A stretch of 59,939 nucleotides of DNA from Chlamydiota bacterium. Lineage in GTDB: Bacteria; Chlamydiota; Chlamydiia; Chlamydiales; SM23-39. The stretch spans positions 1-59,939 of the forward strand of contig DAIDHZ010000009.1 of assembly GCA_027451825.1 (NCBI GenBank). Reading direction: 5' to 3'. Shown in pieces: positions 15,856 to 26,350 of the stretch. Every line of letters starts with the position of its first letter. Position 1 is the stretch's first letter. The position numbers and the translations under genes were made by a program. Below the pieces are notes generated by a model that was not told where the DNA came from, ran no database searches, and worked only from the letters and a program-made list of their open reading frames with translations.

Positions 15856-18111
15856 TTATTTTCGGCTTGGCAAAACCATTGCATTTTGTTTTTTTACAGC
15901 CGCGAGCAAACGCTCCGCCATATACCGCTTGGCATCACCTGCAATCACCGCTTGCGATGCTCGAAGACGATCCAACACTTCAGGTTCGGAAGTTTTCTTC
16001 CCTTCAAAATAAAAGAAAGCAATTTTTCCGTCTGGCGCCACATGCACCTCCGACCATTGATGAGGATTCATCATAACAAATACTTGATCTTTCATCCACT
16101 CCTGCCTTTCACTGCGTTGAACATGACGTTCTCTTTTTTCAAATTTAAACTGATCTAAAATCGGGTTTTCACCGTTTTGTACAAAAGGATTGTTTTGAGG
16201 ATTTTTCTGAATCGACGCCATCGCTTCTTTTGCATAAATTTCCAAACGATGCAAGGCTAAATAAGAAAACGGCTGATCTTCCCCGCCAATGGCTTTTAAA
16301 AGATTTGCAAAAACAATGCGAGCCACATCTTCTTGAACTGATTGAAATGGTTTCCATCCTTTTGAAGAATCTTGAAAACGGGAGGGGTATTTTTCTCGAA
16401 TCGCCTGATATTCCGATTCCAAATAACGCTCTCTCATCGATTTTAAAATGCCTTGCTCTTTTGCTTCCTTAAAGGTCAATAAATGACGATCTTGAACTTT
16501 TTCTACATTTTCAAATCGATAAAAAACATCATCTTGATTACGATAAAAATAAAGTTCAGCTTTTGCCTCTAAATTTCCTTGAATAAACCCTTCCATCAAA
16601 GACAAAAACTTCTCTGCATTCGAAACATTCGGAAGAGAAATCGATGTCTTGGATCCAAAAATCATCTGCTCTTTGAGGGTTTCCGCTTTTAAAGCGTCAT
16701 CAATCCACTGAGGGTTTTCTTGGACAAGGTGTTCTCGAATATATGCATCAACTTTCGCACGAGAAAAAGAATCCAATCGATCTAGAATGGCAAATCTTTC
16801 ATCTCTTGTAGAGCCTTCTTTTAAAAAAGAAAATTTAGATCGAAGATGCGTCCAATGATCGGTCTGCAATGCCCAATCGAGAACCTCTTTCATCGTTGCT
16901 TTTAAACCCACCATTTGAAGCGGCACTTTTGCCATTTTGACTCGATATGAAGTCTGCACAAGCTCAGGGGCCTTACGCTCAACGGCATCCATGCTTAATA
17001 CTGTGGATGGCAATGATAAAAGATCTTTTTTACCCGTCATCATCTGAAGATAGACTTGAAACTCGATCAAATCCTCAAACCCCTTGAAGCAAAGAAAAGA
17101 CGGAAGCTCATACACCTGAAGAATCGAAGTTTCCTCTGCAAACTGGGCAAAATCTCGACATGACAATCGATCGACAAAAGCAGCATCGCCTACCCCTTGA
17201 AAATATCTTCGAAACAAAAGAACGGATCTCCAAACATGAGATGCTTTTTCCTCATCGAATCCAAGCATCCTTAAATGCTCTTGAAATGTCATATTCACTG
17301 GAATATTGGCAGCTTTCAATCTCTCTAAAGATGCTTTAAAATTACAAAGAAGATCGCCTTTTGCCTCTTCCAAAGAGACTGAATATCCCTTAGCCTCGGC
17401 AAGACGAGCTGTATTTAAAATAAACTCTGAAGAAAGATCTAAAAAAGAATGGCCGAACCAGTCCGATAGAGAATGATATCCAAACACTGAAAAATCTTCA
17501 TATTGAAACGCCGGATCCGGAGTCACCCAAGAAAACTGTTGAAAGTAATACCCTAAAACGCGACGAACAAATTCAGGAGGACACGCTTTTTGTCCTTCGT
17601 AAATTTTCATAAGATGGGTAAATGTTTTTAAAGAGACTTCTTCTTCTTTTTGTAAAGCATCGATTTCCTGAACTAAAGAAGGTGCAAATTTTTCCCAAAT
17701 CGATCGAACACTCAAAAAAGCAGCCTCCGGATGAACATAAGGACGATATCGTTTAGACTTTTCTAAGCGTTCCTTCAAATCTTCTTTAAAAGCATCAAAA
17801 TAATAAGAAACAACGAGATCGGAAAGACCCGTCTTCAAAAGATCATTTCTTAAAACTCCATCATTACACAAATTAGGCGAAACCCCATGTCCCATCAAAT
17901 CATCTCGATCAGACGCTAAAAACCGAGACATTAAAGTGATTTCCGATAACTTCAATTCACTTCCATCGACAGCCGTAACGACAACAGGATCATCCTGCTG
18001 AGACTCCCCTCTCAAAGTATCAAAAGCACCAAAAAAGACAAATGACGACACAATGAGCACCGTCACAAACACAAAGAAAAAACGTTGATATTTACGAAAA
18101 AAACCCAACAT
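15856..18111 (-). CDS. PpiD/SurA-like membrane-anchored periplasmic foldase
   Basis: Starting at the ATG at 18111, which has GGAGA upstream, gives 751 residues (an upstream TTG is less likely). Residues 3-28 form an N-in membrane anchor of the kind seen in PpiD (FFRKYQRFFFVFVTVLIVSS). The rest is helical and charged, as in SurA-N domains, with long helices in the middle and C-terminal parts. No parvulin catalytic core is obvious, so a chaperone without PPIase activity is likely. It is probably cotranscribed with proS. Confidence 0.55.
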   Translation of the reverse strand: MLGFFRKYQRFFFVFVTVLIVSSFVFFGAFDTLRGESQQDDPVVVTAVDGSELKLSEITLMSRFLASDRDDLMGHGVSPNLCNDGVLRNDLLKTGLSDLVVSYYFDAFKEDLKERLEKSKRYRPYVHPEAAFLSVRSIWEKFAPSLVQEIDALQKEEEVSLKTFTHLMKIYEGQKACPPEFVRRVLGYYFQQFSWVTPDPAFQYEDFSVFGYHSLSDWFGHSFLDLSSEFILNTARLAEAKGYSVSLEEAKGDLLCNFKASLERLKAANIPVNMTFQEHLRMLGFDEEKASHVWRSVLLFRRYFQGVGDAAFVDRLSCRDFAQFAEETSILQVYELPSFLCFKGFEDLIEFQVYLQMMTGKKDLLSLPSTVLSMDAVERKAPELVQTSYRVKMAKVPLQMVGLKATMKEVLDWALQTDHWTHLRSKFSFLKEGSTRDERFAILDRLDSFSRAKVDAYIREHLVQENPQWIDDALKAETLKEQMIFGSKTSISLPNVSNAEKFLSLMEGFIQGNLEAKAELYFYRNQDDVFYRFENVEKVQDRHLLTFKEAKEQGILKSMRERYLESEYQAIREKYPSRFQDSSKGWKPFQSVQEDVARIVFANLLKAIGGEDQPFSYLALHRLEIYAKEAMASIQKNPQNNPFVQNGENPILDQFKFEKRERHVQRSERQEWMKDQVFVMMNPHQWSEVHVAPDGKIAFFYFEGKKTSEPEVLDRLRASQAVIAGDAKRYMAERLLAAVKKQNAMVLPSRK

Positions 18112-18166
18112 AAAGATATCTCCGAACAAACAAGCATCTCCGAAGATCTCATAAAATGCAAACTAA

Positions 18167-18194
18167 TAACTCAAGTTGCTAGCAACTTGAGTTA
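18167..18194. repeat. Perfect 28-bp palindrome after proS
   Basis: TAACTCAAGTTGCT and its complement AGCAACTTGAGTTA form a perfect 14+14 palindrome directly after the proS stop. Half of it recurs exactly at 102-117. It could form a hairpin in the transcript between proS and the PpiD-like gene, but it lacks a T run, so it is not a standard terminator. Confidence 0.7.
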
Positions 18195-19700
18195 ATAAGC
18201 TTTTGCAAAGAGAACTCGACGAGAGCTCTTCTCTTGAGTCCAAATACATCGACCTTCCTCTAAAGGTAAATGATGCGGAATACAACGAATCGTCACGTTG
18301 AGCTTTTCTTTGATTTCAGCCTCTACCGCTGCGTCTCCATTCCAATGACAAAGAGCAAATCCGCCGCCAATCTCCTCCTCTTTAGAGCTAAAAAACTGAA
18401 TGAAATCTTCTTTTTTATCGATGTTAACTGTATTTTCGTCTCGAAAACGTTGCGCCTTTTCTAAAAGATTGTTTTGCATTTCTTGTAGAAGGGAAGAAAT
18501 CTGAGAAAGCTCTGAATGTTTTAAAGAAATTTTCTCTTTGTGAGGCTTATCCCGTCTTGCAATCTGAAACTCTTTCATCTCCATTTCACGAGGACCCAAT
18601 TCGAGGCGCAAAGGAACTCCCTTTTTAATCCATCCCCAAGACTTTTCTCCGCCTCGCATATCTCTTTTATCCACAAAAACGCGAATGGAAGACCCTTCAT
18701 ATTGAATTTTACGGATCTCGGATGCCAAATGATCTGCATATTGAAGCACTTCTTCTTTTCCTTCTTCACTATGAAGAATAGGAATAATGACAAGATGAAG
18801 CTCTGCAACGCGTGGAGGCAAAACCAATCCATCATCATCACTATGCATCATAATGAGGGCTCCGATAAGACGAGTGGTCACGCCCCAAGAAGTCGTCCAG
18901 GCATACTCTCTTTCCCCTTTCTCACTTTGAAACTGAATTCCGCAAGAACTTGCAAAATTTTGTCCAAGAAAATGAGAAGTTCCTGCCTGCAAAGCCTTTC
19001 GATCCTGCATCATCGCTTCAATCGTATATGTATGAACAGCCCCCGGGAAACGCTCGCTCTCTGTTTTTTCTCCTGAAATCACAGGAATTGCCAAGCACTC
19101 ATGCGCAAAATCCACATAGACTTTGAGCATTTTTTTAGCCTCTTCTTCCGCCTCTTTGCGTGTTGCATGCGCCGTATGACCTTCTTGCCAAAGAAACTCG
19201 GCCGTTCTTAAAAACATACGGGTGCGCATTTCCCAACGAACAACGTTACACCATTGATTGATTAACAAAGGAAGATCCCGATAAGAGTCAATCCACTTAG
19301 AAAAAGAATACCCAATGATCATTTCAGAAGTAGGACGCACAATCAAAGGCTCTTCCAAAGCCCCGGCGGGAACGAGCTTCCCTTCTTTATTTTTCTCAAG
19401 ACGATGATGGGTAACAACAGCGCACTCTTTAGCAAAGCCCTCGACATGCTGAGCTTCTTTTTCCAAGAAGCTTAAAGGAATAAAAAGAGGGAAATAGGCA
19501 TTGACATGACCCGTCTCTTTAATTTTAGCATCCAAATAACGCTGAATATTTTCCCAAAGCGCATACCCCCAGGGCTTAATCACCATACAGCCTCGTACCG
19601 GAGAGTGCTCCGCTAAATCCGCCGCCTTTAAAACACTTTGATACCATTCAGGATAATTTTCACTGCGTGTAGGAACAATCGCTGTCTTTGCCTTTGCCAT
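18192..19700 (-). CDS. proS: Prolyl-tRNA synthetase, archaeal/eukaryotic type
   Basis: It charges tRNA-Pro. The 502-residue protein lacks the INS editing insertion of bacterial ProRS and has the archaeal/eukaryotic architecture: class II catalytic core (PVRGCMVIKPWGYALWENIQ near residues 35-54, RPTSEMIIGYSFSKW near 122-136), anticodon-binding domain, and a zinc-type C-terminal domain ending in the conserved Tyr (LFAKAY). This form occurs in scattered bacteria. The stop codon overlaps the 28-bp palindrome. lplA lies 33 bp upstream on the same strand. Confidence 0.93.
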   Translation of the reverse strand: MAKAKTAIVPTRSENYPEWYQSVLKAADLAEHSPVRGCMVIKPWGYALWENIQRYLDAKIKETGHVNAYFPLFIPLSFLEKEAQHVEGFAKECAVVTHHRLEKNKEGKLVPAGALEEPLIVRPTSEMIIGYSFSKWIDSYRDLPLLINQWCNVVRWEMRTRMFLRTAEFLWQEGHTAHATRKEAEEEAKKMLKVYVDFAHECLAIPVISGEKTESERFPGAVHTYTIEAMMQDRKALQAGTSHFLGQNFASSCGIQFQSEKGEREYAWTTSWGVTTRLIGALIMMHSDDDGLVLPPRVAELHLVIIPILHSEEGKEEVLQYADHLASEIRKIQYEGSSIRVFVDKRDMRGGEKSWGWIKKGVPLRLELGPREMEMKEFQIARRDKPHKEKISLKHSELSQISSLLQEMQNNLLEKAQRFRDENTVNIDKKEDFIQFFSSKEEEIGGGFALCHWNGDAAVEAEIKEKLNVTIRCIPHHLPLEEGRCIWTQEKSSRRVLFAKAY

Positions 19701-19733
19701 AACCGACCTAATTTAAAAAGGCTTCAATTATAC

Positions 19734-20444
19734 TTAAGAGAGCCTTTTTTGAAATGCTTTGATGATTTTTTCTTCGATTTTTTGCCGCATCGTTTGCAGC
19801 ATTTCTTGAGAATACTCGTTTCCTAAAGGAGCAAATGAATACGACATCATCGCCTCTTTAACATCCTCGGAAATCAAAATCTTTTGAAGCAGCTCCACAT
19901 TTGGGAAACCCAAAGAAATGGTCCCTTGATGCAAAAAGCCCTTCTTCGTTCTTCTTTGCGCAGACCCGGCAATTTTCATTCCCCGATACACCACATCATA
20001 TTGCGTCGGCTTTGCCATACAAAAATTTTGACAATCCATCCCAAGAGTCGGAAAATCCTCTCGAATGAGCTCAACCGGTTCTGAAAGAAAGAATGTCTCT
20101 TGAACAAGATCCAAAACAATCTCATTTACAAAACGATAATTATCCAATGTATTTAAAGAAAAAAAACGATGATTGGATGGCATTAAAAAAGAAAACGCGT
20201 AATCCCAAATGTGAAATACAATTCCGCCTCCGGTAGGACGTCTCGCCGAAGACACTTTCAACGTCTCCACAACATCTAAATGAAGATACTTTTCTAAAGA
20301 AACAAAATAGCCATACGTAAAAGAAGGTTCTTTCCAATCATATAAATGAAGGATGGGATCTTCCTCCAAATCTTGTAAATACTTAGTATCTAACGCCATA
20401 TTTTCAATGGCAGAAGATGCCCCTGTATGAATTATACGCAACAT
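19734..20444 (-). CDS. lplA: Lipoate-protein ligase A family enzyme
   Basis: The 236-residue protein contains the family's RRPTGGGIVFH (68-78) and catalytic-lysine segment KIAGSAQRR (Lys157). It attaches lipoate or octanoate to lipoyl carriers such as pyruvate dehydrogenase E2 and the H protein encoded at 14743-15090. There is no C-terminal accessory domain, so it may need a partner or act as a transferase. It is divergent from clpC, matching the lplA-clpC order I remember for C. trachomatis. Confidence 0.88.
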   Translation of the reverse strand: MLRIIHTGASSAIENMALDTKYLQDLEEDPILHLYDWKEPSFTYGYFVSLEKYLHLDVVETLKVSSARRPTGGGIVFHIWDYAFSFLMPSNHRFFSLNTLDNYRFVNEIVLDLVQETFFLSEPVELIREDFPTLGMDCQNFCMAKPTQYDVVYRGMKIAGSAQRRTKKGFLHQGTISLGFPNVELLQKILISEDVKEAMMSYSFAPLGNEYSQEMLQTMRQKIEEKIIKAFQKRLS

Positions 20445-20563
20445 AAGTCAGTAATTGTTGCATAAATATCTACCTAAAGTCTATTAGATAGTTTTTAGTA
20501 ACATGACTTAAGATCGGTCCATCTTGGTTGAACTTTAGTCAAAAAAAGAGGTAAACTATAGGT

Positions 20564-23092
20564 ATGTTTGACAAGTTTACAAATCGAGCAAAACAAGTGA
20601 TCAAGCTCGCAAAAAAAGAAGCTCAAAGGCTCAACCACAACTATCTTGGAACAGAACATATCCTATTGGGGCTCATGAAGTTAGGTCAAGGCATTGCGGT
20701 CAACGTTCTGCGCAACATGAGTCTTGACTATGACATCATCCGCACGGAAATTGAAAAAATTGTAGGCTTCGGCCCTGAAATTCAAGTCTATGGAGATCCG
20801 GCATTAACCGGAAAAGTTAAAAAAGTTTTTGAATTTGCCAATGAAGAAGCATCGTCTTTAAACCACAACTACGTAGGAACCGAGCATTTACTTCTCGCTC
20901 TTCTTCGCCAAACGGATGGAGTTGCCGCCCAAGTTTTAGAAAACCTAAACGTCAACCTTAAAGAAATTCGAAAAGAAGTTCTCAAAGAACTAGAGACCTT
21001 CAATTTACAACTTCCTCCTATTGGGACTACGCCATCTGCACCTCCTTCCTCTTCCTCCTCTGCCCGAGCTCAGCAAGAGCGCACTCAAATTGCAAACGAT
21101 AAGATGCCGGCGCTTCGCGCTTATGGGCACGATCTGACCGAAATGTGCCGCGAAGGGAAAATGGATCCTGTGATTGGCCGAAAAGATGAGGTAGAAAAGC
21201 TGATTTTGATCCTCTGCCGAAGAAGAAAAAACAACCCGGTCTTAATTGGAGAAGCAGGAGTTGGGAAAACAGCCATTGTCGAGGGACTTGCGCAAGCAAT
21301 CGTCAGCGGAAATGTTCCTGAAAACTTAAGAAAAAAACGGCTCATTTCTCTTGATCTTACACTCATGATTGCCGGGACAAAATACCGCGGCCAATTCGAA
21401 GAAAGAATTAAAGCTGTCATGGACGAGATCAAAAAACATGGAAACATCCTTCTCTTTATCGATGAATTGCATACCATTGTGGGTGCGGGTGCTGCAGAAG
21501 GAGCAATCGATGCTTCAAACATCCTAAAGCCGGCTCTTTCCCGAGGAGAAATCCAATGTATCGGAGCGACCACGCTGGATGAATATCGAAAACACATCGA
21601 AAAAGATCCTGCTTTAGAAAGACGTTTCCAAAAAATTATCGTACAACCTCCTGATGTCGATGAAAGCATTGCAATTCTCGGCGGATTAAAAGCGAAATAT
21701 GAAGAACATCATAAGTGCGTCTATACAGATGCAGCCATTAAAGCAGCTGTATTAATGTCGGATCGTTATATTTCGGGACGTTTTCTCCCCGATAAAGCCA
21801 TCGATTTATTGGATGAAGCAGGAGCCAAAGCAAGAATTGCAGTCATGCATCAACCCTCTCATCTTGCAGAGCTTGAAGCGAAAGTCGAAGAAGCGCGCAT
21901 TGCTAAAGAAGAAGCCATCGGCAAACAAGAATACGAAAAGGCAGCAAGGCTTCGCGACAATGAAAAAACAGAAAAAGAAGCTCTACAAAAAGCAAAAGCT
22001 GATTGGGAAGCTCGAAAAGACGAACACCAACCCATTGTTGATGAAGAAGATATCGCGAATATTGTAGCCAAACACACAGGCGTTCCCGTCACTCGTCTCA
22101 CCGAGGGAGAAACGGAAAAAGTGCTCAAAATGGAACAGGCTCTCAAAGCAAGCATCATCGGTCAAGACGATGCTGTTCAAACCATTTGCAAAGCCATTCG
22201 CCGCAGCCGTGCAGATATTAAAGATCCTCATCGTCCTATCGGAGCATTCCTTTTCTTAGGACCTACAGGGGTTGGAAAAACGCACCTCGCACGTCTTTTA
22301 GCGCTCCATATGTTTGGCGGAGAAGATGCGCTCATTCAAGTTGACATGTCCGAATACATGGAGAAATTTGCCATCAGCCGCATGACAGGATCTCCTCCCG
22401 GATACGTAGGCTATGAAGAAGGCGGACAGCTTACCGAGCAAGTTCGAAGACGTCCTTATTGCGTGGTTCTTTTCGACGAAATCGAAAAAGCGCATCCGGA
22501 CGTCATGAATCTTCTTCTTCAAATTCTTGAAGAAGGACGGCTCACCGACTCCGTGGGTCGTAAAATTGACTTCCGAAATACGATCATTATCATGACTTCT
22601 AACTTAGGGGCAGATTTGATCCGCAAATCGACAGAAGTTGGATTTTTGGCCAAAGAAAACGTGCTCGACTATAAAAACATGCAAGAGAAGATTGAAGGAT
22701 CTGTCAAGAAACATTTCAAACCGGAATTCATCAACCGTTTGGATGGGCTTGTCATCTTCAAAACTCTCGACAAAGCAGCTCTTCGTCAAGTCATCGATTT
22801 AGAGCTCAAAAAGTTGCAAAATCGTCTTGCGAAGAAAAATATCACACTCGCTCTTGAAGATACAGCCAAAGACTTTTTAGTCGAAAAAGGCTACGCCCCT
22901 GAAATGGGAGCAAGACCTCTTCGACGAACTGTTGAGCAATATCTAGAAGATCCACTCGCTGAAAAACTTCTTCAAGAACCAAATCAGGAAAAACACTACC
23001 TTGCATCTGTGAAAGATGGAAAGATTGTGTTTATCGATCAAACCCCTGAAACACCGCAAAAAGAAGAAGTTTTAACAAAAAGCGATTCTTAA
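20564..23092 (+). CDS. clpC: ClpC AAA+ ATPase of the Clp protease
   Basis: An 842-residue class I Clp unfoldase: Clp N-domain repeats (1-140), first AAA+ with Walker A GEAGVGKT (229-236), a middle domain containing a UVR-type coiled coil (about 420-470), and second AAA+ with GPTGVGKT (about 566-573). It feeds substrates to ClpP, and no clpP lies in the window. A 3' hairpin terminator ends transcription. The start ATG has only a weak ribosome binding site (GAGG 12 bases upstream). Confidence 0.97.
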   Translation: MFDKFTNRAKQVIKLAKKEAQRLNHNYLGTEHILLGLMKLGQGIAVNVLRNMSLDYDIIRTEIEKIVGFGPEIQVYGDPALTGKVKKVFEFANEEASSLNHNYVGTEHLLLALLRQTDGVAAQVLENLNVNLKEIRKEVLKELETFNLQLPPIGTTPSAPPSSSSSARAQQERTQIANDKMPALRAYGHDLTEMCREGKMDPVIGRKDEVEKLILILCRRRKNNPVLIGEAGVGKTAIVEGLAQAIVSGNVPENLRKKRLISLDLTLMIAGTKYRGQFEERIKAVMDEIKKHGNILLFIDELHTIVGAGAAEGAIDASNILKPALSRGEIQCIGATTLDEYRKHIEKDPALERRFQKIIVQPPDVDESIAILGGLKAKYEEHHKCVYTDAAIKAAVLMSDRYISGRFLPDKAIDLLDEAGAKARIAVMHQPSHLAELEAKVEEARIAKEEAIGKQEYEKAARLRDNEKTEKEALQKAKADWEARKDEHQPIVDEEDIANIVAKHTGVPVTRLTEGETEKVLKMEQALKASIIGQDDAVQTICKAIRRSRADIKDPHRPIGAFLFLGPTGVGKTHLARLLALHMFGGEDALIQVDMSEYMEKFAISRMTGSPPGYVGYEEGGQLTEQVRRRPYCVVLFDEIEKAHPDVMNLLLQILEEGRLTDSVGRKIDFRNTIIIMTSNLGADLIRKSTEVGFLAKENVLDYKNMQEKIEGSVKKHFKPEFINRLDGLVIFKTLDKAALRQVIDLELKKLQNRLAKKNITLALEDTAKDFLVEKGYAPEMGARPLRRTVEQYLEDPLAEKLLQEPNQEKHYLASVKDGKIVFIDQTPETPQKEEVLTKSDS

Positions 23093-23095
23093 ACC

Positions 23096-23130
23096 AAAAA
23101 AGGGAAGAGGAAATTCCTTCTTCCCTTTTT
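23096..23130 (+). terminator. clpC terminator
   Basis: AAAAGGGAAGA, a GC-poor loop region GGAAATTCC, then TTCTTCCC and a T run form a stable hairpin just after the clpC stop codon. It is the clearest intrinsic terminator in the window. Confidence 0.9.
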
Positions 23131-23196
23131 AAAAATAATCATTTACAAAAAATTATTCATAATATATCCGTAAAATTAAAAAACAAGAGTTAATTT

Positions 23197-24603
23197 ATGG
23201 ATAAATCTAGCGGCCTATTAAAATTTTTCCAATGGATTTGCCGATTTAATTTCGGAAATTTCGAAAGAGAAGAGTTTAAGAAATTCCTCAGAATGGGGAT
23301 CATTTTTGCTCTCATCATCGGAGTCTATTGGACGCTTCGTCCCTTAAAAGATGCAGTCTTTATCCAACTCGTCGGAAGTCTACAACTTCCCTTTGCAAAA
23401 ACCGTTTCAGTGATCGCTCTTCTTCCTCTTGTTATGTTTTACACCAAACTTTTAGAAAAAACATCCAGAGAGAAAATGCTCATCATTTTGCCGACCTTCT
23501 ACGGAGTGTTCACCCTTTTGTTTAGCTTACTCATCATGTTTGCTCAAGGCCCTTCTGAAGAGATTGCTTCGCGCTCTTTTCTAGCTTCTATAGGAACTCA
23601 AATCATTGGCTACTTGTGGTATCTTTTTGTAGAAAGCTTTGGTTCTTTAATGGTTGCTTTATTTTGGGCATTTGCAGCTGACACAACGGAACCGACCCAT
23701 GCGAAACGAGGATTCCCTTTAGTTGTGGCCATTGGCCAAATTGGAGGAATTATCTCTCCTTATACCATCGGAGGACTACCTCACAGACTTCAATGCTCAA
23801 CAGATGCTCTTTCCATCCTTTGTTTAGGACTTCTCATTCTCTTTATCATTCCGTTAGTTCGCTATTTTTTACGTGCAACGCCACAAAAATGGCTCGCTTC
23901 CTTCCAAGGGAAAAATGAGAAAAAAGTAGAAAAAGAACAAGAACCCGGGTTTTTAGAAGGTCTTAAACTCCTTTTAAAACACCGCTATCTTTTAGGCATC
24001 TTTGCTGCAAACTTCATCTATGAAGTTGTTGTCACCATTTTCGACTTTAACTTCAAAATTGCAGCAAGCAATCAATATGCAGGAGTCGCCCTCAGCAATT
24101 ACCTCAGCATTTACGGTTCAAGCGTGAACATCGTTTCTCTACTGTGCTTACTTCTTGGGATTAGCAATGTCACCCGTTTCTTAGGAGTTGGGACAGCTCT
24201 TGCTGCAATGCCTGTCATTGTAGGAGCGGCTCTTCTAGGTTTTTTAAGCTTAAATAGCCTTACCTTCCTCTTTGTTTTAATGGTTGGATCCAAAGCCATC
24301 AACTATGCACTCAACGGACCTGCATTAAAACAGCTCTACATTCCAACAACTCCGGATGTGAAATTCAAAGCTCAAGCCTGGATTGAAACCTTTGGATCGA
24401 GATCTTCCAAACAAGCAGGATCGATGTTCAATATGTCACTATCTCCTCTCCAATCTTCCTTTGGAGCGATTACCGGTAAATCCTATTATCTTTACTTAAG
24501 CGGTATGATCTGCTTTCCAATGCTTGCATTTTGGCTAATCGTCGCCATTTTCCTTGGAAGATCGTTTAAGAAAGCCATCAAAGATAGCAGTGTGATCTGC
24601 TAA
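23197..24603 (+). CDS. ADP/ATP-type nucleotide transporter (NTT/Npt family)
   Basis: A 468-residue protein of the TLC nucleotide transporter family, with about eleven or twelve membrane spans beginning near residue 31. Signature segments include YWTLRPLKDAVFIQLVG near the first helix and LKQLYIPTTPDVKFKAQAWIET near the C-terminus. Chlamydiae use such carriers to steal host ATP or import other nucleotides. Which substrate this one moves (ATP/ADP exchange or proton-driven NTP uptake) cannot be told from the sequence. It is shorter than typical Npt1. A weak GC-rich hairpin follows. Confidence 0.93.
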   Translation: MDKSSGLLKFFQWICRFNFGNFEREEFKKFLRMGIIFALIIGVYWTLRPLKDAVFIQLVGSLQLPFAKTVSVIALLPLVMFYTKLLEKTSREKMLIILPTFYGVFTLLFSLLIMFAQGPSEEIASRSFLASIGTQIIGYLWYLFVESFGSLMVALFWAFAADTTEPTHAKRGFPLVVAIGQIGGIISPYTIGGLPHRLQCSTDALSILCLGLLILFIIPLVRYFLRATPQKWLASFQGKNEKKVEKEQEPGFLEGLKLLLKHRYLLGIFAANFIYEVVVTIFDFNFKIAASNQYAGVALSNYLSIYGSSVNIVSLLCLLLGISNVTRFLGVGTALAAMPVIVGAALLGFLSLNSLTFLFVLMVGSKAINYALNGPALKQLYIPTTPDVKFKAQAWIETFGSRSSKQAGSMFNMSLSPLQSSFGAITGKSYYLYLSGMICFPMLAFWLIVAIFLGRSFKKAIKDSSVIC

Positions 24604-24832
24604 ACAGCAGATCCCGCTCAAAATTTGTTTTTTGGGTAGAGCAGGAAAAAATCAAGCACCCACATACTTAACTCATTCAAAATCAAGTAGATACATATCT
24701 TCAAAACATCACCCTAACAATCAACATCTTATAACAATCTTTAATACTAAATAATTAATTTACCAAAAAATAAAGAAAATGTTAAAATTTGTTTATAATG
24801 AAATTAAAAACAATATAAAAGGAGATCATTTC

Positions 24833-25186
24833 ATGTCATCATCAGTCACATCAACATCAACGAATACAACCTGGCAAGAACCAACCGGTGCAGAAGCGGC
24901 ACGACTTCAAGAAGAAAGAAAACACCGAGCGCCCACCCCTGGAGATGAAGCTCTAAGGAAAGCAGTTCAAGCAGCCAGAAAAGTTTTGGAGGCTACCTCC
25001 ACAGCGGCAACGGTAGTAAAACAAACCTACGAAGGGAATACGACGAATGCCGAATTTACAGGGCACCTCAGTAAGCTTTATCTTAACGCGATGGAAACGA
25101 GTCGAAGAGCTATGATTGCACAGGCTGAAGAAGATGATAGAAAATCATTGGTTCATAGGCTTTCAAACCACGCACCCGGAAAGTGA
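24833..25186 (+). CDS. Small hypothetical protein, Ser/Thr/Ala-rich
   Basis: The ATG at 24833 has AGGAG seven bases upstream, which fixes this start (an earlier in-frame ATG lacks one). The 117-residue product starts with a Ser/Thr-rich disordered segment, followed by helical Ala/Arg/Glu-rich stretches. No homologue is recognised. It may be a secreted effector, as suggested by the N-terminal composition and by the AT-rich region before it (24660-24832). Confidence 0.65.
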   Translation: MSSSVTSTSTNTTWQEPTGAEAARLQEERKHRAPTPGDEALRKAVQAARKVLEATSTAATVVKQTYEGNTTNAEFTGHLSKLYLNAMETSRRAMIAQAEEDDRKSLVHRLSNHAPGK

Positions 25187-25248
25187 TTTCTTCTTAAAAA
25201 TCAGCGCAATGCCCGGTTGTGAATCGAAAGATTCATCACCGGGATCAC

Positions 25249-26340
25249 TTAAATTGGTTTTTTCTTCTTGAATTGACCCAAATGATCCAAAGCTTTACCT
25301 GTACCCAAACAAACAGCAAGAAGTGGGTTTGGAGCTACAAACACAGGAAGACCTGTTTCTTTAATGAGAGCCTTATCCAAGCCTTTCATCAAAGCTCCGC
25401 CACCAGCTAAAACCATCCCTCTTTCCACAAGATCCGCAGCAAGTTCAGGAGGGCATTTTTCAAGGGTTAATTTCACGCTTTCGATAATTTGCTGAATCGG
25501 TTCTGCTAAACACTCTCGAATTTCTACAGAGTTAATTCTTTTTGTAATAGGAAGGCCTGCCACTTGGTCGCGACCTCGAACTTCCATTTCCAATTCATTA
25601 TTGCCAAGCGGATATGCAGATCCAATCGTAATTTTAATCTCTTCAGCAGTTCTAGGTCCAATCATGAGATTGTACGTTCTTCTCATATAATTCATGATGC
25701 AGTCGTCAAATTCATCCCCTGCAATTCGAAGAGAACGAGATTCTACGATACCCCCAAGAGAAATAATGGCAATTTCTGTCGTACCGCCACCGATATCAAT
25801 GATCATGTTCCCGGATGGTTCATGCACCGGCAAATCGACGCCGATGGCTGCCGCCATGGGCTCTTCAATCAAAACAACTTCCTGAGCACCTGCATGAAGC
25901 GCAGAATCTTCCACAGCTCGTTTTTCAACACCGGTAATCCCGGATGGAACTGCGATCAAAATACGCGGACGAAATAAAGATCTTGCAGGAGTCACTCGAC
26001 GAATGAGCGCTTTCAACATTCCTTCTGCAATTTCAAAATCAGCAATCACACCATCTTTCATGGGTCTTACTGCATGAATTTTACGCGGAGTCTTCCCAAG
26101 CATTGCCTTTGCTTTATGCCCCACTGCAAGGACTTCATTCGTTAAAGAATCAACAGCAACCACAGATGGTTCTGCTAAAACAATCCCCTTTCCACGAACG
26201 TATACAAGTGTGTTTGCAGTTCCAAGGTCGATTCCGATGTCACTGGAAAAAAGTCCAGAAATGCGATGCATCTTTTTCATCAAAAGATCTTTCATGTCAG
26301 AAAGAAATTTCAAGGAGCGATCTAGTTTTACGTCTGCCAT
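25249..26340 (-). CDS. mreB: Rod-shape actin homologue MreB, chlamydial extended form
   Basis: A 363-residue MreB with the phosphate-1 loop [15 protein letters not shown] (about 34-48) and the [11 protein letters not shown] loop. Before the actin fold lies a 30-residue amphipathic leader, as reported for chlamydiae, where MreB replaces FtsZ in division and the extension helps membrane binding. It directs septal peptidoglycan synthesis together with RodA. It lies 10 bp after the SNF2 helicase gene. Confidence 0.97.
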   Translation of the reverse strand: MADVKLDRSLKFLSDMKDLLMKKMHRISGLFSSDIGIDLGTANTLVYVRGKGIVLAEPSVVAVDSLTNEVLAVGHKAKAMLGKTPRKIHAVRPMKDGVIADFEIAEGMLKALIRRVTPARSLFRPRILIAVPSGITGVEKRAVEDSALHAGAQEVVLIEEPMAAAIGVDLPVHEPSGNMIIDIGGGTTEIAIISLGGIVESRSLRIAGDEFDDCIMNYMRRTYNLMIGPRTAEEIKITIGSAYPLGNNELEMEVRGRDQVAGLPITKRINSVEIRECLAEPIQQIIESVKLTLEKCPPELAADLVERGMVLAGGGALMKGLDKALIKETGLPVFVAPNPLLAVCLGTGKALDHLGQFKKKKPI

Positions 26341-26350
26341 ATTTATTCTT

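Noticed and set aside
20520-20563. Leaderless promoter for clpC (TTGAAC, TAAACT)
   Set aside because: The fit is only partial and would place the transcript start on the ATG; not strong enough to list.
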